NCBI GenBank assembly: GCA_937958345.1
Contig: CALGNW010000165.1
Location: forward strand, 1 to 8,918
Reading direction: 5' to 3'
Source: an uncultured Neomegalonema sp.
GTDB lineage: Bacteria; Pseudomonadota; Alphaproteobacteria; Rhodobacterales; Rhodobacteraceae
DNA length: 8,918 nucleotides
Positions 1 through 7,315 of the stretch are shown piece by piece. How positions within the stretch are numbered: position 1 is the stretch's first letter; each line of letters opens with the position of its first letter. The notes under the pieces are model-generated. The model made no database searches, had not been told where the DNA came from, and saw only the letters and a list, made by a program, of their open reading frames with translations. Both the position numbers and the translations under genes were made by a program.

Positions 1-120
1 GGCGACATTGATGTTGGCGCGCTTGTTTCTCGCCGTATCTCGCTTGATGATGCCAGTGACGCGCTGGCGGCGCTGAACAATTATGCGGGAGAGGGTGTTG
101 CGGTGATTGATCGTTTTTAA
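1..120 (+). CDS. C-terminal end of a medium-chain (zinc-type) alcohol/polyol dehydrogenase, 5' truncated by the window
   Basis: The open frame starts at base 1 and ends at a TAA at 118-120, leaving 39 residues. The tail begins GDIDVGALVSRRISLDDASD and finishes with GEGVAVIDRF. This fits the end of medium-chain dehydrogenases, where a 'G-x-I-D-V-x-x-L-(V/I)-(S/T)' strand is followed by a helix rich in D/A residues and a final V-x-V-I-D strand. These enzymes oxidise alcohols or polyols with NAD(P). The zinc ligands and Rossmann fold lie outside the window, so neither zinc dependence nor substrate can be verified. It is the only plus-strand gene and converges on the SDR gene. It may belong to a neighbouring catabolic unit that also handles alcohols, but that is inference. 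A quinone-oxidoreductase-like member of the same superfamily is the main alternative. Confidence 0.68.
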   Translation, partial: GDIDVGALVSRRISLDDASDALAALNNYAGEGVAVIDRF

Positions 121-142
121 GTTTGCGAGCCGCGCGTCCGCG

Positions 143-889
143 TCAGATACAGCGGCCGCCGTCAACCTCCATACAGACGCCTGTAATCATGCTCGCTTCG
201 TCTGAACATAGGTAGCAGGCGGCATTTCCCATATCTTCAGGCGTCGAAAACCGGCCAATGGGGATCGTGGATAAAAACTTCGCGCGCACCTCGGGTGTGT
301 CCTCGCCCATGAATGATTTTAGCAGTGGGGTTTCACCGGCGACCGGGTTGAGAGCGTTTACGCGTATTCCCTCCGGTGCAAGTTCAACGGCCATGGACTT
401 TGTTGCGGTGATCATCCAGCCCTTAGAGGCGTTGTACCATGTCAGACGCGGGCGGGGGCTGACCCCCGCGGTCGAAGCAACATTCAGCACAACGCCGCCG
501 CCGTTTTCGCGCATGTGCGGGATGATATGTTTTGCGGTCAGATAAACCGACTTGGCATTCACCGAGAGAACGCGATCAAATTCGTCTTCATCAACATCGG
601 TCATCGGTTGGGGCAGGTGCGTGATACCCGCATTGTTGACGAGAATGTCGATGGCTCCGAATGCGGTGCGGGCGGCAGCGGCCATTGCCACTACGTCTTC
701 GTTTTTGCTTACATCACACCGATAAGCGATAGCAGTGCCGCCCACCCCTTTGGCAACCTCTGCTGCGGTGTCCTCGTTCAGATCGACAACAAGAACCCGC
801 GCGCCCTCGGCGGAAAATTTGCGCACAATCCCGGCACCGAAACCGGACCCGCCGCCCGTGACGATGGCTGTTTTACCCTGTAGACGCAT
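143..889 (-). CDS. Short-chain dehydrogenase/reductase (SDR), classical type, probably NAD-dependent
   Basis: The product is a 248-residue classical SDR, the usual length for the family. The nucleotide-binding motif TGGGSGFGAG is at residues 11-20. Asp36 at the end of the second strand suggests a preference for NAD(H) over NADP(H). NNAG is at 85-88. The catalytic tetrad is Asn111, Ser139, Tyr152 and Lys156 (Y-N-A-S-K), and the C-terminus ends in the typical V-D-G-G-R. It would interconvert a secondary or primary alcohol and a carbonyl in the cytoplasm; the substrate is not evident. The frame stays open upstream to a GTG near 1099, but the ATG at 889 is chosen. It starts directly at the Rossmann strand (MRLQGKTAIVTG) and has a strong AGGAG five bases upstream. 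It is the last gene of the operon, 8 bases after the aldehyde dehydrogenase stop, so the pair could oxidise an alcohol to an acid in two steps. Database names such as 3-oxoacyl-ACP reductase or glucose dehydrogenase would be over-specific. Confidence 0.93.
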   Translation of the reverse strand: MRLQGKTAIVTGGGSGFGAGIVRKFSAEGARVLVVDLNEDTAAEVAKGVGGTAIAYRCDVSKNEDVVAMAAAARTAFGAIDILVNNAGITHLPQPMTDVDEDEFDRVLSVNAKSVYLTAKHIIPHMRENGGGVVLNVASTAGVSPRPRLTWYNASKGWMITATKSMAVELAPEGIRVNALNPVAGETPLLKSFMGEDTPEVRAKFLSTIPIGRFSTPEDMGNAACYLCSDEASMITGVCMEVDGGRCI

Positions 890-894
890 GGTCA

Positions 895-900
895 CTCCTA
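895..900 (-). promoter_or_regulatory. Ribosome binding site of the SDR gene, overlapping the upstream stop codon
   Basis: Read on the minus strand the sequence is TAGGAG followed by TGACC and the ATG at 889. The first three bases are the TAG stop of the aldehyde dehydrogenase. Ribosomes ending translation there would sit on the Shine-Dalgarno sequence of the next gene, which suggests coupled translation. The site also decides the SDR start against the longer upstream frame. Confidence 0.8.
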
Positions 901-2349
901 TCCGTGAAATGCTGCAACTGTTTTTAATGTTGAGAATCCGTAGAGAGCTTCGAAGCCCTTTTCGCGGCCATGGCCCGACTTGCCCGCGCCGCCGAAGGGC
1001 AGCTCGACCCCGCCGCCTGCGCCGTAGTTGTTGATGAAGATTTGGCCCGAACGGATTGCTTTGGCCAATCGCATTTGGCGCGCGCCGTCCTTCGTCCACA
1101 CCGATGCGACCAGACCGTAATCGGTGCCGTTGGCGATGGCGAGGGCCTCGGCCTCGTCTCTGAAGGGAATGAGTACCTGTACCGGTCCGAAAATTTCGTC
1201 TTGAGCAAGCGTATGGTCGGCGGGGACGTCCGCAAATAGCGTTGGCGCAACGTAGTGCCCGCCCTCGGGTAGATCCGCCGTCAACGTCGCTTTGCCTGCT
1301 ATCGCAAGGTTGGAACCTTTGCTCAGGAAATCCTCGACGATTTCCTTCTGGCGGGCAGAGATGAGCGGCCCCACGTCAAGATCGTCCGCCGCAGGCCCGA
1401 CGCGCAGCGCGGAGTAGAGTTCGGCCATCCGGTCGCGTACTTCTTCGTAAATACCGTGTTGGACCAGAATCCGAGACGAGGCCGAGCAGGTCTGACCGGC
1501 ATTCTGAATTCCGGCATTGACGAGGAAGGGAAGGGCAGCATCAATATCGGTATCATCAAAGACAAGCTGCGGAGATTTGCCTCCCAGCTCTAGCGTAACC
1601 GGCACGACGTTTTCGGCGGTTGCCGCCTGGATAAGTTTTCCGACACGGACCGATCCGGTGAAGGAAACGTGATTGACGCCCGAATGTGCGGACAATGCTG
1701 CACCCGCTTCGGCCCCCAATCCGGGAACGACACTTAACGCGCCGTCCGGCAATCCCGCCTGACGGGCGATCTCGGCAAAGGCAAGGGCGGTCAGGCATGC
1801 CTCCTCAGCCGGTTTCAGAATGCTCGCATTGCCCATTGCCAAGGCTGCGCCAACCGAACGTCCGATGATCTGCATCGGATAATTCCACGGTACGATATGC
1901 CCGGTAACGCCATGCGGTTCGCGCAGCGTGTAAACTGTATAGCCGTCGAGATAGGGGATCGTTTCGCCGTGAACCTTGTCCGCCGCGCCGCCATAAAATT
2001 CCATATACCGCGCGAGCGCGACAGCGTCGGCCTTTGCCTGCTTTAACGGTTTGCCGACATCCGCAGCTTCGATCTGCGCAAGCGCATCAGCGTTTTCAAG
2101 AACAAGTTGCCCCATCTGCGCCAGCATGCGGCCCCGTTCGGCTGCCGTTGTTCGCCCCCATGTTCCGTGCAGCGCGTTTCGGGCCGAGAGAACGGCGCGT
2201 TCGACGTCTGCTGAGTTGCCGCGCGCTATCCGTGCGATTTCTTGTCCGTTTGACGGGTTTTCCAGAGCGAGGGTTTCACCGCCGAGAGGGGCGACCCATT
2301 GATTGTCGAGAAAGCATTTCGAGGGATCGAACCAGAGGTCACTAAGCAT
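898..2349 (-). CDS. NAD(P)-dependent aldehyde dehydrogenase (ALDH superfamily)
   Basis: The 483-residue protein is full length for the ALDH superfamily, which oxidises aldehydes to carboxylic acids through a cysteine thiohemiacetal. Visible motifs include VPWNYP at 153-158 with the oxyanion-stabilising Asn156, and Lys179 in the cofactor-binding ILKP segment. FTGSVRVG at 230-237 is the NAD-binding turn. The general base is Glu254 in LELGGKSP, and the catalytic cysteine is Cys288 in GQTCSASSR. Glu385 lies in EIFGPV, and the C-terminal PFGGAGKSGHGREKG at 451-465 is present. The cysteine context resembles betaine-aldehyde/aminoaldehyde-type and general ALDHs, and the substrate cannot be read from sequence. 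The ATG at 2349 overlaps the end of the ATPase gene by 8 bases and has GAAGGAG six bases upstream. The next gene, an SDR, starts 8 bases after the stop. Its context in an importer operon with amide hydrolases suggests it finishes oxidation of an aldehyde derived from the imported compound. Confidence 0.95.
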   Translation of the reverse strand: MLSDLWFDPSKCFLDNQWVAPLGGETLALENPSNGQEIARIARGNSADVERAVLSARNALHGTWGRTTAAERGRMLAQMGQLVLENADALAQIEAADVGKPLKQAKADAVALARYMEFYGGAADKVHGETIPYLDGYTVYTLREPHGVTGHIVPWNYPMQIIGRSVGAALAMGNASILKPAEEACLTALAFAEIARQAGLPDGALSVVPGLGAEAGAALSAHSGVNHVSFTGSVRVGKLIQAATAENVVPVTLELGGKSPQLVFDDTDIDAALPFLVNAGIQNAGQTCSASSRILVQHGIYEEVRDRMAELYSALRVGPAADDLDVGPLISARQKEIVEDFLSKGSNLAIAGKATLTADLPEGGHYVAPTLFADVPADHTLAQDEIFGPVQVLIPFRDEAEALAIANGTDYGLVASVWTKDGARQMRLAKAIRSGQIFINNYGAGGGVELPFGGAGKSGHGREKGFEALYGFSTLKTVAAFHG

Positions 2350-3940
2350 CGGTTGCTCCTTCAGGCAGCGTCGGTATCGCTGCGATCAGCGATTTAGTAT
2401 AGGCGCGTTGCGGATTGACGAAGATCTGTTCTGTCGGTCCGCGTTCGACAATTTTTCCGGCCTGCATAACCAGAACGCGGTCTGTGATGGAGCGCACAAC
2501 GGAAAGATCGTGCGAGATGAACAGGTAGGTCAGGCCAAACCGCGCGGCGAGGTCGGTCAGAAGGTCGAGGATTTGCGCACGGATTGAAACGTCCAATGCC
2601 GATACGGCTTCGTCCAGAACGATTAGTTCAGATTTGATGATCAAAGCGCGGGCGATTGCAATGCGTTGACGCTGGCCGCCGGAAAATTCGTGGATGTATT
2701 TGCTCTTATCTGCGGGCGTCAGGCCGACGCTCAGCAGCGCCTCGTCGATTGCCTTTGCGCGGTCAGCACCTTTTGGCGGTGTGTCGAGCAGATGGAAGGG
2801 TTCGGTAATCAGGCGCTCGACCGTGTGCCGGGGATTAAACGAGCCATAGGGGTCCTGAAAAACCACCTGCATTTTTCGCCTGACAGCACGGTCGGGTGTG
2901 TTGCCTGCGAAAACGGGTTTTCCATCAATCAGGATCTCGCCGCCCTGAGTTTTGTCCAAGCCGAGGATCGCCCGCGTCAGGGTCGACTTCCCGCATCCGC
3001 TCTCGCCGACAAGGCCGAGGCTCTCGCCTTTGTTGAGCGTGAAGGAAACGTCATCGACGGCGCGGAATTTGCGTGGTGCGCCAAACAGAGTCTTGCGGGG
3101 CATGGTGTAGTCGCGGACGACATTCTTAACCTGAAGCAAAGGCGCCGTTGGTGGTTGCGGCGCGCGGTCCGGTTGGTGACCTGACGCGGCGAACAGTGCC
3201 TTTGTATACGGATGCTGCATTGTCCGGTGCAGAGTTGCCCCGTCACCTTCTTCTACGACTTCACCCTGCCGCATGATCGAGATGCGGTCGGCGATGCCCG
3301 AAACAACAGCAAGATCATGGGTAATGAGCATGAGGCCCATGCCGTCCTCGCTGACCAGCCGCCTCAGCAGATCGAGGATTTCCGCCTGTGTCGTGACATC
3401 GAGCGCGGTGGTGGGTTCGTCCGCGATCAGCAGTTTCGGTTGCAGAGCGATGGCCATGGCGATGACGACCCGCTGACGTTGTCCGCCGGATAATTCGTGC
3501 GGATACCTGCTGAGAGGAAAACGCGCGTTCGGTAACTCGCACCGTTCCAGCGTGGCGGCGGCACGGCGCATCGCTTCGCGGCGGCTGGTCTTCGGTTCGT
3601 GAATGCGGATTGTTTCGGCAACTTGTGCCCCGATCGTGTGAAGAGGGTTCAGGGCCGTCATAGGCTCTTGAAAGACCATACCGATATCGTTGCCGCGGAT
3701 ACTGCAAAGGGTTTCTTCGGTTGCCGTCAGCAGGTCGTGACCCGCAAATGTTATCCGCCCGCTACAGGTGGATCTGTCGGGCAACAGTTGCAGGACCGAG
3801 AATGCGGTCATGGACTTCCCTGATCCACTCTCTCCAATCACGCCGCGAATCTGACCCGGCTCGACTGCCATCGAGACGTTTTGGAGGATTGGTTTCGTGT
3901 CGATGGACAACGAAAGTTTGTCGATAATGAGCAGGCTCAT
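2342..3940 (-). CDS. Fused dual-ATPase subunit of a peptide/opine/nickel-type ABC importer (DppD-DppF-like)
   Basis: The 532-residue protein holds two complete ABC ATPase domains in tandem, corresponding to the separate DppD and DppF chains of dipeptide importers. Domain 1 has Walker A GESGSGKS at 36-43, Q-loop Gln91 in FQEPMTALNP, signature LSGGQ at 150-154, Walker B ending DE at 174-175 and H-loop His208. Domain 2 has GESGCGKST at 312-320, Gln362 in FQDPYGSFNP, FSGGQ at 419-423, DE at 443-444 and His477. Each domain is followed by an oligopeptide-transporter-type tail (HPYTKAL at 243-249, RAYTKSL at 512-518). The region after domain 1 (about 231-270) has no cysteines, so the iron-sulfur cysteine motif reported for some DppD proteins is absent. 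It powers import through the two permeases encoded just upstream. The start overlaps the permease stop in an ATGA (3937-3940) and the end overlaps the aldehyde dehydrogenase start. Both sites look catalytically intact. The related GsiA and YejF proteins have the same fusion. Confidence 0.96.
   Translation of the reverse strand: MSLLIIDKLSLSIDTKPILQNVSMAVEPGQIRGVIGESGSGKSMTAFSVLQLLPDRSTCSGRITFAGHDLLTATEETLCSIRGNDIGMVFQEPMTALNPLHTIGAQVAETIRIHEPKTSRREAMRRAAATLERCELPNARFPLSRYPHELSGGQRQRVVIAMAIALQPKLLIADEPTTALDVTTQAEILDLLRRLVSEDGMGLMLITHDLAVVSGIADRISIMRQGEVVEEGDGATLHRTMQHPYTKALFAASGHQPDRAPQPPTAPLLQVKNVVRDYTMPRKTLFGAPRKFRAVDDVSFTLNKGESLGLVGESGCGKSTLTRAILGLDKTQGGEILIDGKPVFAGNTPDRAVRRKMQVVFQDPYGSFNPRHTVERLITEPFHLLDTPPKGADRAKAIDEALLSVGLTPADKSKYIHEFSGGQRQRIAIARALIIKSELIVLDEAVSALDVSIRAQILDLLTDLAARFGLTYLFISHDLSVVRSITDRVLVMQAGKIVERGPTEQIFVNPQRAYTKSLIAAIPTLPEGATDA
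2356..2362 (-). promoter_or_regulatory. Strong ribosome binding site of the aldehyde dehydrogenase gene
   Basis: GAAGGAG on the minus strand ends six bases before the ATG at 2349 and lies within the last codons of the ATPase gene. It is one of the two best Shine-Dalgarno sequences in the window, the other belonging to the SDR gene. This suggests the two oxidoreductases are translated more efficiently than the transporter subunits before them. Confidence 0.75.
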
Positions 3941-4752
3941 CGGCCAGCCCTGCGCAATCGGGGATCGAGCATATCGCGCAAGCCGTCTCCGGCAAGGTTC
4001 AGGCCCAGCACCGTCAGCAGGATGGCGAAGCCGGGGAAGAGGGCCATATGCGGCGCGAGACTGATAAGAGTCTGACTGTCGGCGAGCATGCGGCCCCAGC
4101 TGGGTGTCGGCGGCTGTGCGCCCAGTCCGACGTAACTCAGCGCGGCCTCGGCGAGGATGCCGAGTGAGAATTGAATAGTGCCCTGAACGATCAGGAGGTT
4201 GGTGACGTTGGGCAGAATATGTTCGACGGAAATGCGTGCGGCGCTTTTGCCCGATACGCGCGCCGACAGGATGTAGTCCTGGGTCCAGAGTGATAGCGCC
4301 GCTCCGCGCGTCAGCCTTGCGAAGACGGGGATGTTGAATATTCCGATCGCGATTATCGCATTGAGCGCGGACGGGCCGAAGATAGCGGTGATCAGGATAG
4401 CAATGAGCAGTGACGGGAAGGCGAATACGACGTCATTGCCCCGCATGATCACTTCGTCCAGCAGGCTGCCTTTGCGTGCAGCGGCGGTTAGGCCGAGCGG
4501 CACACCGAAGCCCATACCAATGCCGACGGCAACAAGCGCGACGGCTATTGATGTTTGCGCACCGACCATGATCATCGAAAAGATGTCACGGCCAAAGTGA
4601 TCGGTTCCGAACCAGTGGATCGCGGAGGGCGTTTGCATCTTTTGCGAAATCGCCAGCTTGGTGACGTCGAACGGCGTCCAGAACAGCGAGACGAGCGCGC
4701 CGATGATGAAAACGGCTGTGAGCGCGATACCGAGGGTCAGATTGCGGTTCAT
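3937..4752 (-). CDS. ABC transporter permease, DppC-type (BPD_transp_1 family)
   Basis: This is an inner-membrane subunit of 271 residues with about six hydrophobic segments (roughly 7-25, 64-90, 105-125, 128-145, 185-210 and 236-256). DppC-family hallmarks are the FGTDHFGRDIFS motif at 48-59 after the first membrane segment and the cytoplasmic EAA-type loop around 159-182 (D-Y-I-L-S-A-R ... G168 ... H-I-L-P). The late GLGAQPPTPSWGRML at 209-223 is a third. It would pair with the DppB-type permease and be driven by the fused ATPase. The reading frame can be extended ten residues to a GTG at 4782, but the ATG at 4752 is preferred. It forms an ATGA overlap with the stop of the upstream permease and gives the normal short N-terminus. 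No good Shine-Dalgarno sequence is visible, so translation probably depends on coupling. The transported compound cannot be deduced from the permease. Confidence 0.94.
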   Translation of the reverse strand: MNRNLTLGIALTAVFIIGALVSLFWTPFDVTKLAISQKMQTPSAIHWFGTDHFGRDIFSMIMVGAQTSIAVALVAVGIGMGFGVPLGLTAAARKGSLLDEVIMRGNDVVFAFPSLLIAILITAIFGPSALNAIIAIGIFNIPVFARLTRGAALSLWTQDYILSARVSGKSAARISVEHILPNVTNLLIVQGTIQFSLGILAEAALSYVGLGAQPPTPSWGRMLADSQTLISLAPHMALFPGFAILLTVLGLNLAGDGLRDMLDPRLRRAGR

Positions 4753-5696
4753 GCGCGGGCCCGCAGTCTGGGATCGACCCACGCATAGGCAAGATCAACC
4801 GTGAAGTTGACGAGGATGACCGCAAAGACGAGCAGCATCACAACGCTTTCGACAACGATCAGATCGCGCTGGGAAATGCTTTGAAAGACAAGACGACCCA
4901 ATCCGGGCAGATAAAAAACGTTCTCGATAATGATTGCCCCGGCCAGCAAAAAAGAAAACTGCAAGCCGATGATTGTCAGAACCGGAATGAGGGCGTTGCG
5001 CAGCGCGTGCCGCCACAATGCCTGCCTCCGTGTCAGGCCCTTGGCACGACTGGTACGGATATAGTCCTGACCCAGAGTGTCGAGCAGTGACGAGCGCATT
5101 ACCCGGGCGAGGATGGAAGCTTGGGGGAGGGCGAGGGCGATGGCGGGTAATGTGAGGGCCTTTATCGCGGGCCAAAAACCGTTTTCCCAACCGGGAAAGC
5201 CGCCGGCGGAGAACCAACGCAAATTAATCGAGAACAGCAAGACCATCAGTATCGCGAACCAGAAGTTCGGAATTGCGACGCCAAGCTGGGTAACGCTCAT
5301 CACCGCAACGTCGGTCCTGGACCCGCGACGCGTGGCCGCGAAAATACCCGCCGGAAACGCGATGAGGACCGTCAGGGTAAGGGCGTAAACGGCGAGGGGT
5401 AATGAAATCCAAAGCCGGTCTCCGATGATCTCTGACACCGGCGAGCGATAGGTATAGGACGTGCCGAAGTTGCCGGTCAGCAGACCGCTGACCCAGCTGA
5501 AATACCGCTTGATCAGGGATTGATTGAGGCCGAGTTGATCGCGCAATGCTTCGACCGCCTCTGGCTTGGCGTTGAAGCCGAGCATGAACGACGCCGGATC
5601 GCCGGGAATAACTTCGATTGCCGCAAAGATAACCAGACTCGCGATAACGAGGCTGATGACCAGCGATTGGAGACGTTTGAGGGCATAGCGGAGCAT
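4749..5696 (-). CDS. ABC transporter permease, DppB-type (BPD_transp_1 family)
   Basis: The 315-residue membrane protein has a first membrane segment at about 11-30 followed by the characteristic IPGDPA at 30-35. A soluble periplasmic stretch comes next, then a core of about five more membrane segments. LGLNQSLIKRY (55-65) and GNFGTSY (75-81) are typical of DppB/GsiC/NikB subunits. The EAA loop is at about 211-239 (DYIRTSRAKG, then H-A-L-R-N-A-L-I-P), where the ATPase docks. The C-terminal Y-A-W-V-D-P-R-L-R is also characteristic. Together with the DppC-type subunit it forms the translocation pore. It follows the binding-protein gene after a 104-base gap with two hairpins and overlaps the next permease by four bases. 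The ATG at 5696 gives a normal N-terminus, but only a poor Shine-Dalgarno sequence is visible (no AGGAG-like run). Weak initiation may therefore keep permease levels below those of the binding protein. Confidence 0.94.
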   Translation of the reverse strand: MLRYALKRLQSLVISLVIASLVIFAAIEVIPGDPASFMLGFNAKPEAVEALRDQLGLNQSLIKRYFSWVSGLLTGNFGTSYTYRSPVSEIIGDRLWISLPLAVYALTLTVLIAFPAGIFAATRRGSRTDVAVMSVTQLGVAIPNFWFAILMVLLFSINLRWFSAGGFPGWENGFWPAIKALTLPAIALALPQASILARVMRSSLLDTLGQDYIRTSRAKGLTRRQALWRHALRNALIPVLTIIGLQFSFLLAGAIIIENVFYLPGLGRLVFQSISQRDLIVVESVVMLLVFAVILVNFTVDLAYAWVDPRLRARA

Positions 5697-5718
5697 TGTG
5701 CGGAGCCAACTTCATCGA

Positions 5719-5736
5719 TGCGGAAGCGTGTCCGCA
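5719..5736 (-). promoter_or_regulatory. Perfect 6-bp hairpin upstream of the permease genes
   Basis: TGCGGA and TCCGCA form a perfect 6-bp stem around a 6-base loop, about 23 bases before the first permease start codon. No T tract follows on the minus strand, so it is not an intrinsic terminator. In an operon, such a structure between a binding-protein gene and its permease genes may slow 3' decay or limit ribosome loading downstream. That role is inferred from position. Confidence 0.45.
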
Positions 5737-5765
5737 GATGACCGGAGCGGGTTTGCCGATGAGCG

Positions 5766-5787
5766 CACCCCCGCCAGCGCAGGGGTG
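5766..5787 (-). promoter_or_regulatory. GC-rich hairpin just downstream of the solute-binding-protein gene
   Basis: CACCCC and GGGGTG pair perfectly around a 10-base loop, 14 bases after the binding-protein stop codon. The following minus-strand bases (CGCTCATCGG) lack a T run, so full intrinsic termination is unlikely. The position matches mRNA-stabilising hairpins known after binding-protein genes in other ABC operons, such as those after malE. Applying that role here is inference. Confidence 0.5.
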
Positions 5788-5800
5788 AACCGTGTTCTGG

Positions 5801-7282
5801 TTAGTCTTCCCAGGAAACCGCGGTCAGGTCGAGCGCCTGCGTCGGTGCGTTTTCCCAGATGCCTTTGAGTTTTGCATTGACCACCGAGGTCAGCGCGAGC
5901 TGGAACAAATACCCGTTCACCGCGTCGCGGGCGATGGTCATTTGCGCCTTTTTTAGCGCCGTGCTGCGCTTTTTAGGATCGGACTCGGTCGACAGGTCCT
6001 TGATCATCTGCTGGAAATCGGCGTTGTCATATTGGAAGTAGTATTCCGGGCGCGCGTAAATTCCAATGTCCATCGGTTCGGTGTGCGAGACGATGGAGAG
6101 GCCGAAATCCTTGCCCCGGAACACCTGCTCTAACCATTGCGCCCATTCCAGATTAGAGATTTCCGTCTCGATGCCGACTTCGCGAAGCTGTGCCGCGATG
6201 ATCTCGCCGCCGCGCCGCGCGTAGGAGGGAGGCGGGAGTTTTAAGGTTGTTTTGAATCCATCCTCAAGACCGGCCTCTTTCAGCAGCGCTTTGGCTTTTT
6301 CCGGGTCGTAGTTCGAGAAATTGGTCAGGTCGACATAGTCCGGGTGGTGCGGCGCGAAGTGCGTGCCGATGGGCGTGCCGTACCCGAACATTGCGCCGTC
6401 GATAATCGCGCTGCGGTCGATAGCGTGGCTGACCGCACGGCGCACCAGCAGATTGTCGAACGGTTCCTGCTTGTTGTTGATCGACAGGATCGTCTCGCCC
6501 TCGGTCGAGCCGGATAGCACGGTGAAGCGGGGATCAGCCTCGAAGCTTGCAAGGTTTTCCGGTGCCGGAAAGCTGTAGAAGGCGTCGATATCCTCGGCCA
6601 TCATCGCGGCGAAAGCAGCGGTGGGTTCGGAGATGAATTTGAAGGTCGCGCTTTCGAGTTTAGCGGCGTCGCCCCAGTAATCATCGTTTCGGACGAGGGT
6701 AATTTTATCGCCCTTGGCCCAGTTTCCAAACGTGAACGCGCCTGTTCCGACAGGGTTGTTTTTGATGTCCTCGATGCTTTCAGGTGCAACGATCACAGCG
6801 TCGCCCCATGCGAGATTGAACAGGAAATCACCCTGCGGTTTCTTCAGGGTGATCTTTACGGTGGTGTCGCCCTTTGCTTCGACCTTGTCGATATTCTCGA
6901 ACAGTGCCTTTTGGGCGTTGGTCGAGTCCTCGGCCCGCGCGCGGTCGAGTGAGAAAACAACATCACCCGCGTCCAGCGTACTGCCGTCATGGAAAGTGAC
7001 GCCCTCGCGCAAGGTGAAAGTATAGATGCAACCGTCGGCGGAAATCTTCCAGCTTTCGGCAAGGCCCGGCCCGACCGATCCATCGGGACCGAAGCGCGTC
7101 AGACCCTCAAAGACGTTGGAATAAAGCACCTGATCAATCGCGCCTGCCGCTGCGCTGGTCGGATCAAGGTGCGGGGGTTCCAGTTGCAGGCCGATGGTTA
7201 CGCCGGTTTTTGCGGCGTGGGCTGCATTCATGGCCGTCATCAAGGCGATGGCCGCTACAGCAAGGTTTCTGGTGATTTTCAT
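5801..7282 (-). CDS. Periplasmic solute-binding protein, family 5 (peptide/opine/nickel type)
   Basis: The 493-residue protein is the substrate receptor of the importer. A classic Sec signal peptide is visible: MKITRN, a hydrophobic stretch at about 7-19, and an AHA/A cleavage site near 23-24. No lipobox cysteine is present, so it should be free in the periplasm. The mature start contains GLQLEPPHLDPTSAAA, followed by VFEGLTRFGPDG at about 57-68, LAESWKISADG and FTLREGVTFHDG. This is the ordered signature of the SBP_bac_5 family (DppA, OppA, NikA), as are NPVGTGAFTFGNW and AVSHAIDR further on. The ligand may be a peptide, an opine or another small organic molecule, and the sequence does not decide. 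TAGGA lies seven bases before the ATG. It follows the M20 gene after 33 bases and precedes the permeases after 104 bases with two hairpins. The adjacent M20 hydrolase suggests an N-acylated or peptide-like ligand. Confidence 0.95.
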   Translation of the reverse strand: MKITRNLAVAAIALMTAMNAAHAAKTGVTIGLQLEPPHLDPTSAAAGAIDQVLYSNVFEGLTRFGPDGSVGPGLAESWKISADGCIYTFTLREGVTFHDGSTLDAGDVVFSLDRARAEDSTNAQKALFENIDKVEAKGDTTVKITLKKPQGDFLFNLAWGDAVIVAPESIEDIKNNPVGTGAFTFGNWAKGDKITLVRNDDYWGDAAKLESATFKFISEPTAAFAAMMAEDIDAFYSFPAPENLASFEADPRFTVLSGSTEGETILSINNKQEPFDNLLVRRAVSHAIDRSAIIDGAMFGYGTPIGTHFAPHHPDYVDLTNFSNYDPEKAKALLKEAGLEDGFKTTLKLPPPSYARRGGEIIAAQLREVGIETEISNLEWAQWLEQVFRGKDFGLSIVSHTEPMDIGIYARPEYYFQYDNADFQQMIKDLSTESDPKKRSTALKKAQMTIARDAVNGYLFQLALTSVVNAKLKGIWENAPTQALDLTAVSWED

Positions 7283-7315
7283 ATCAAAGTCCTATCCACA
7301 ACGCCCTGCGGCGCG

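Noticed and set aside
121..160. Possible bidirectional terminator in the convergent gap
   Set aside because: The GC-rich stretch contains only short self-complementary pieces such as GCGGCCGC, which lies inside the SDR coding end, and no stem followed by a T tract was found.
890..1099. Upstream 70-codon extension of the SDR frame
   Set aside because: It overlaps the end of the ALDH gene, encodes an arginine-rich sequence with no SDR character, and is superseded by the ATG at 889 with a strong ribosome site.
2666..3184. Plus-strand open frame of 172 codons inside the ATPase gene
   Set aside because: It is antisense to a gene with complete Walker and signature motifs in both domains and has no recognisable features of its own.
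4753..4782. Ten-residue N-terminal extension of the DppC-type permease from a GTG
   Set aside because: The ATG at 4752 forms a standard ATGA overlap with the upstream permease and gives the usual N-terminus. The extension lies within the end of the upstream permease gene.
7283..7315. Possible promoter or attenuator between the M20 and binding-protein genes
   Set aside because: The gap is only 33 bases. It holds a ribosome site and at most a 4-bp stem, and no -35/-10 pair was recognised.
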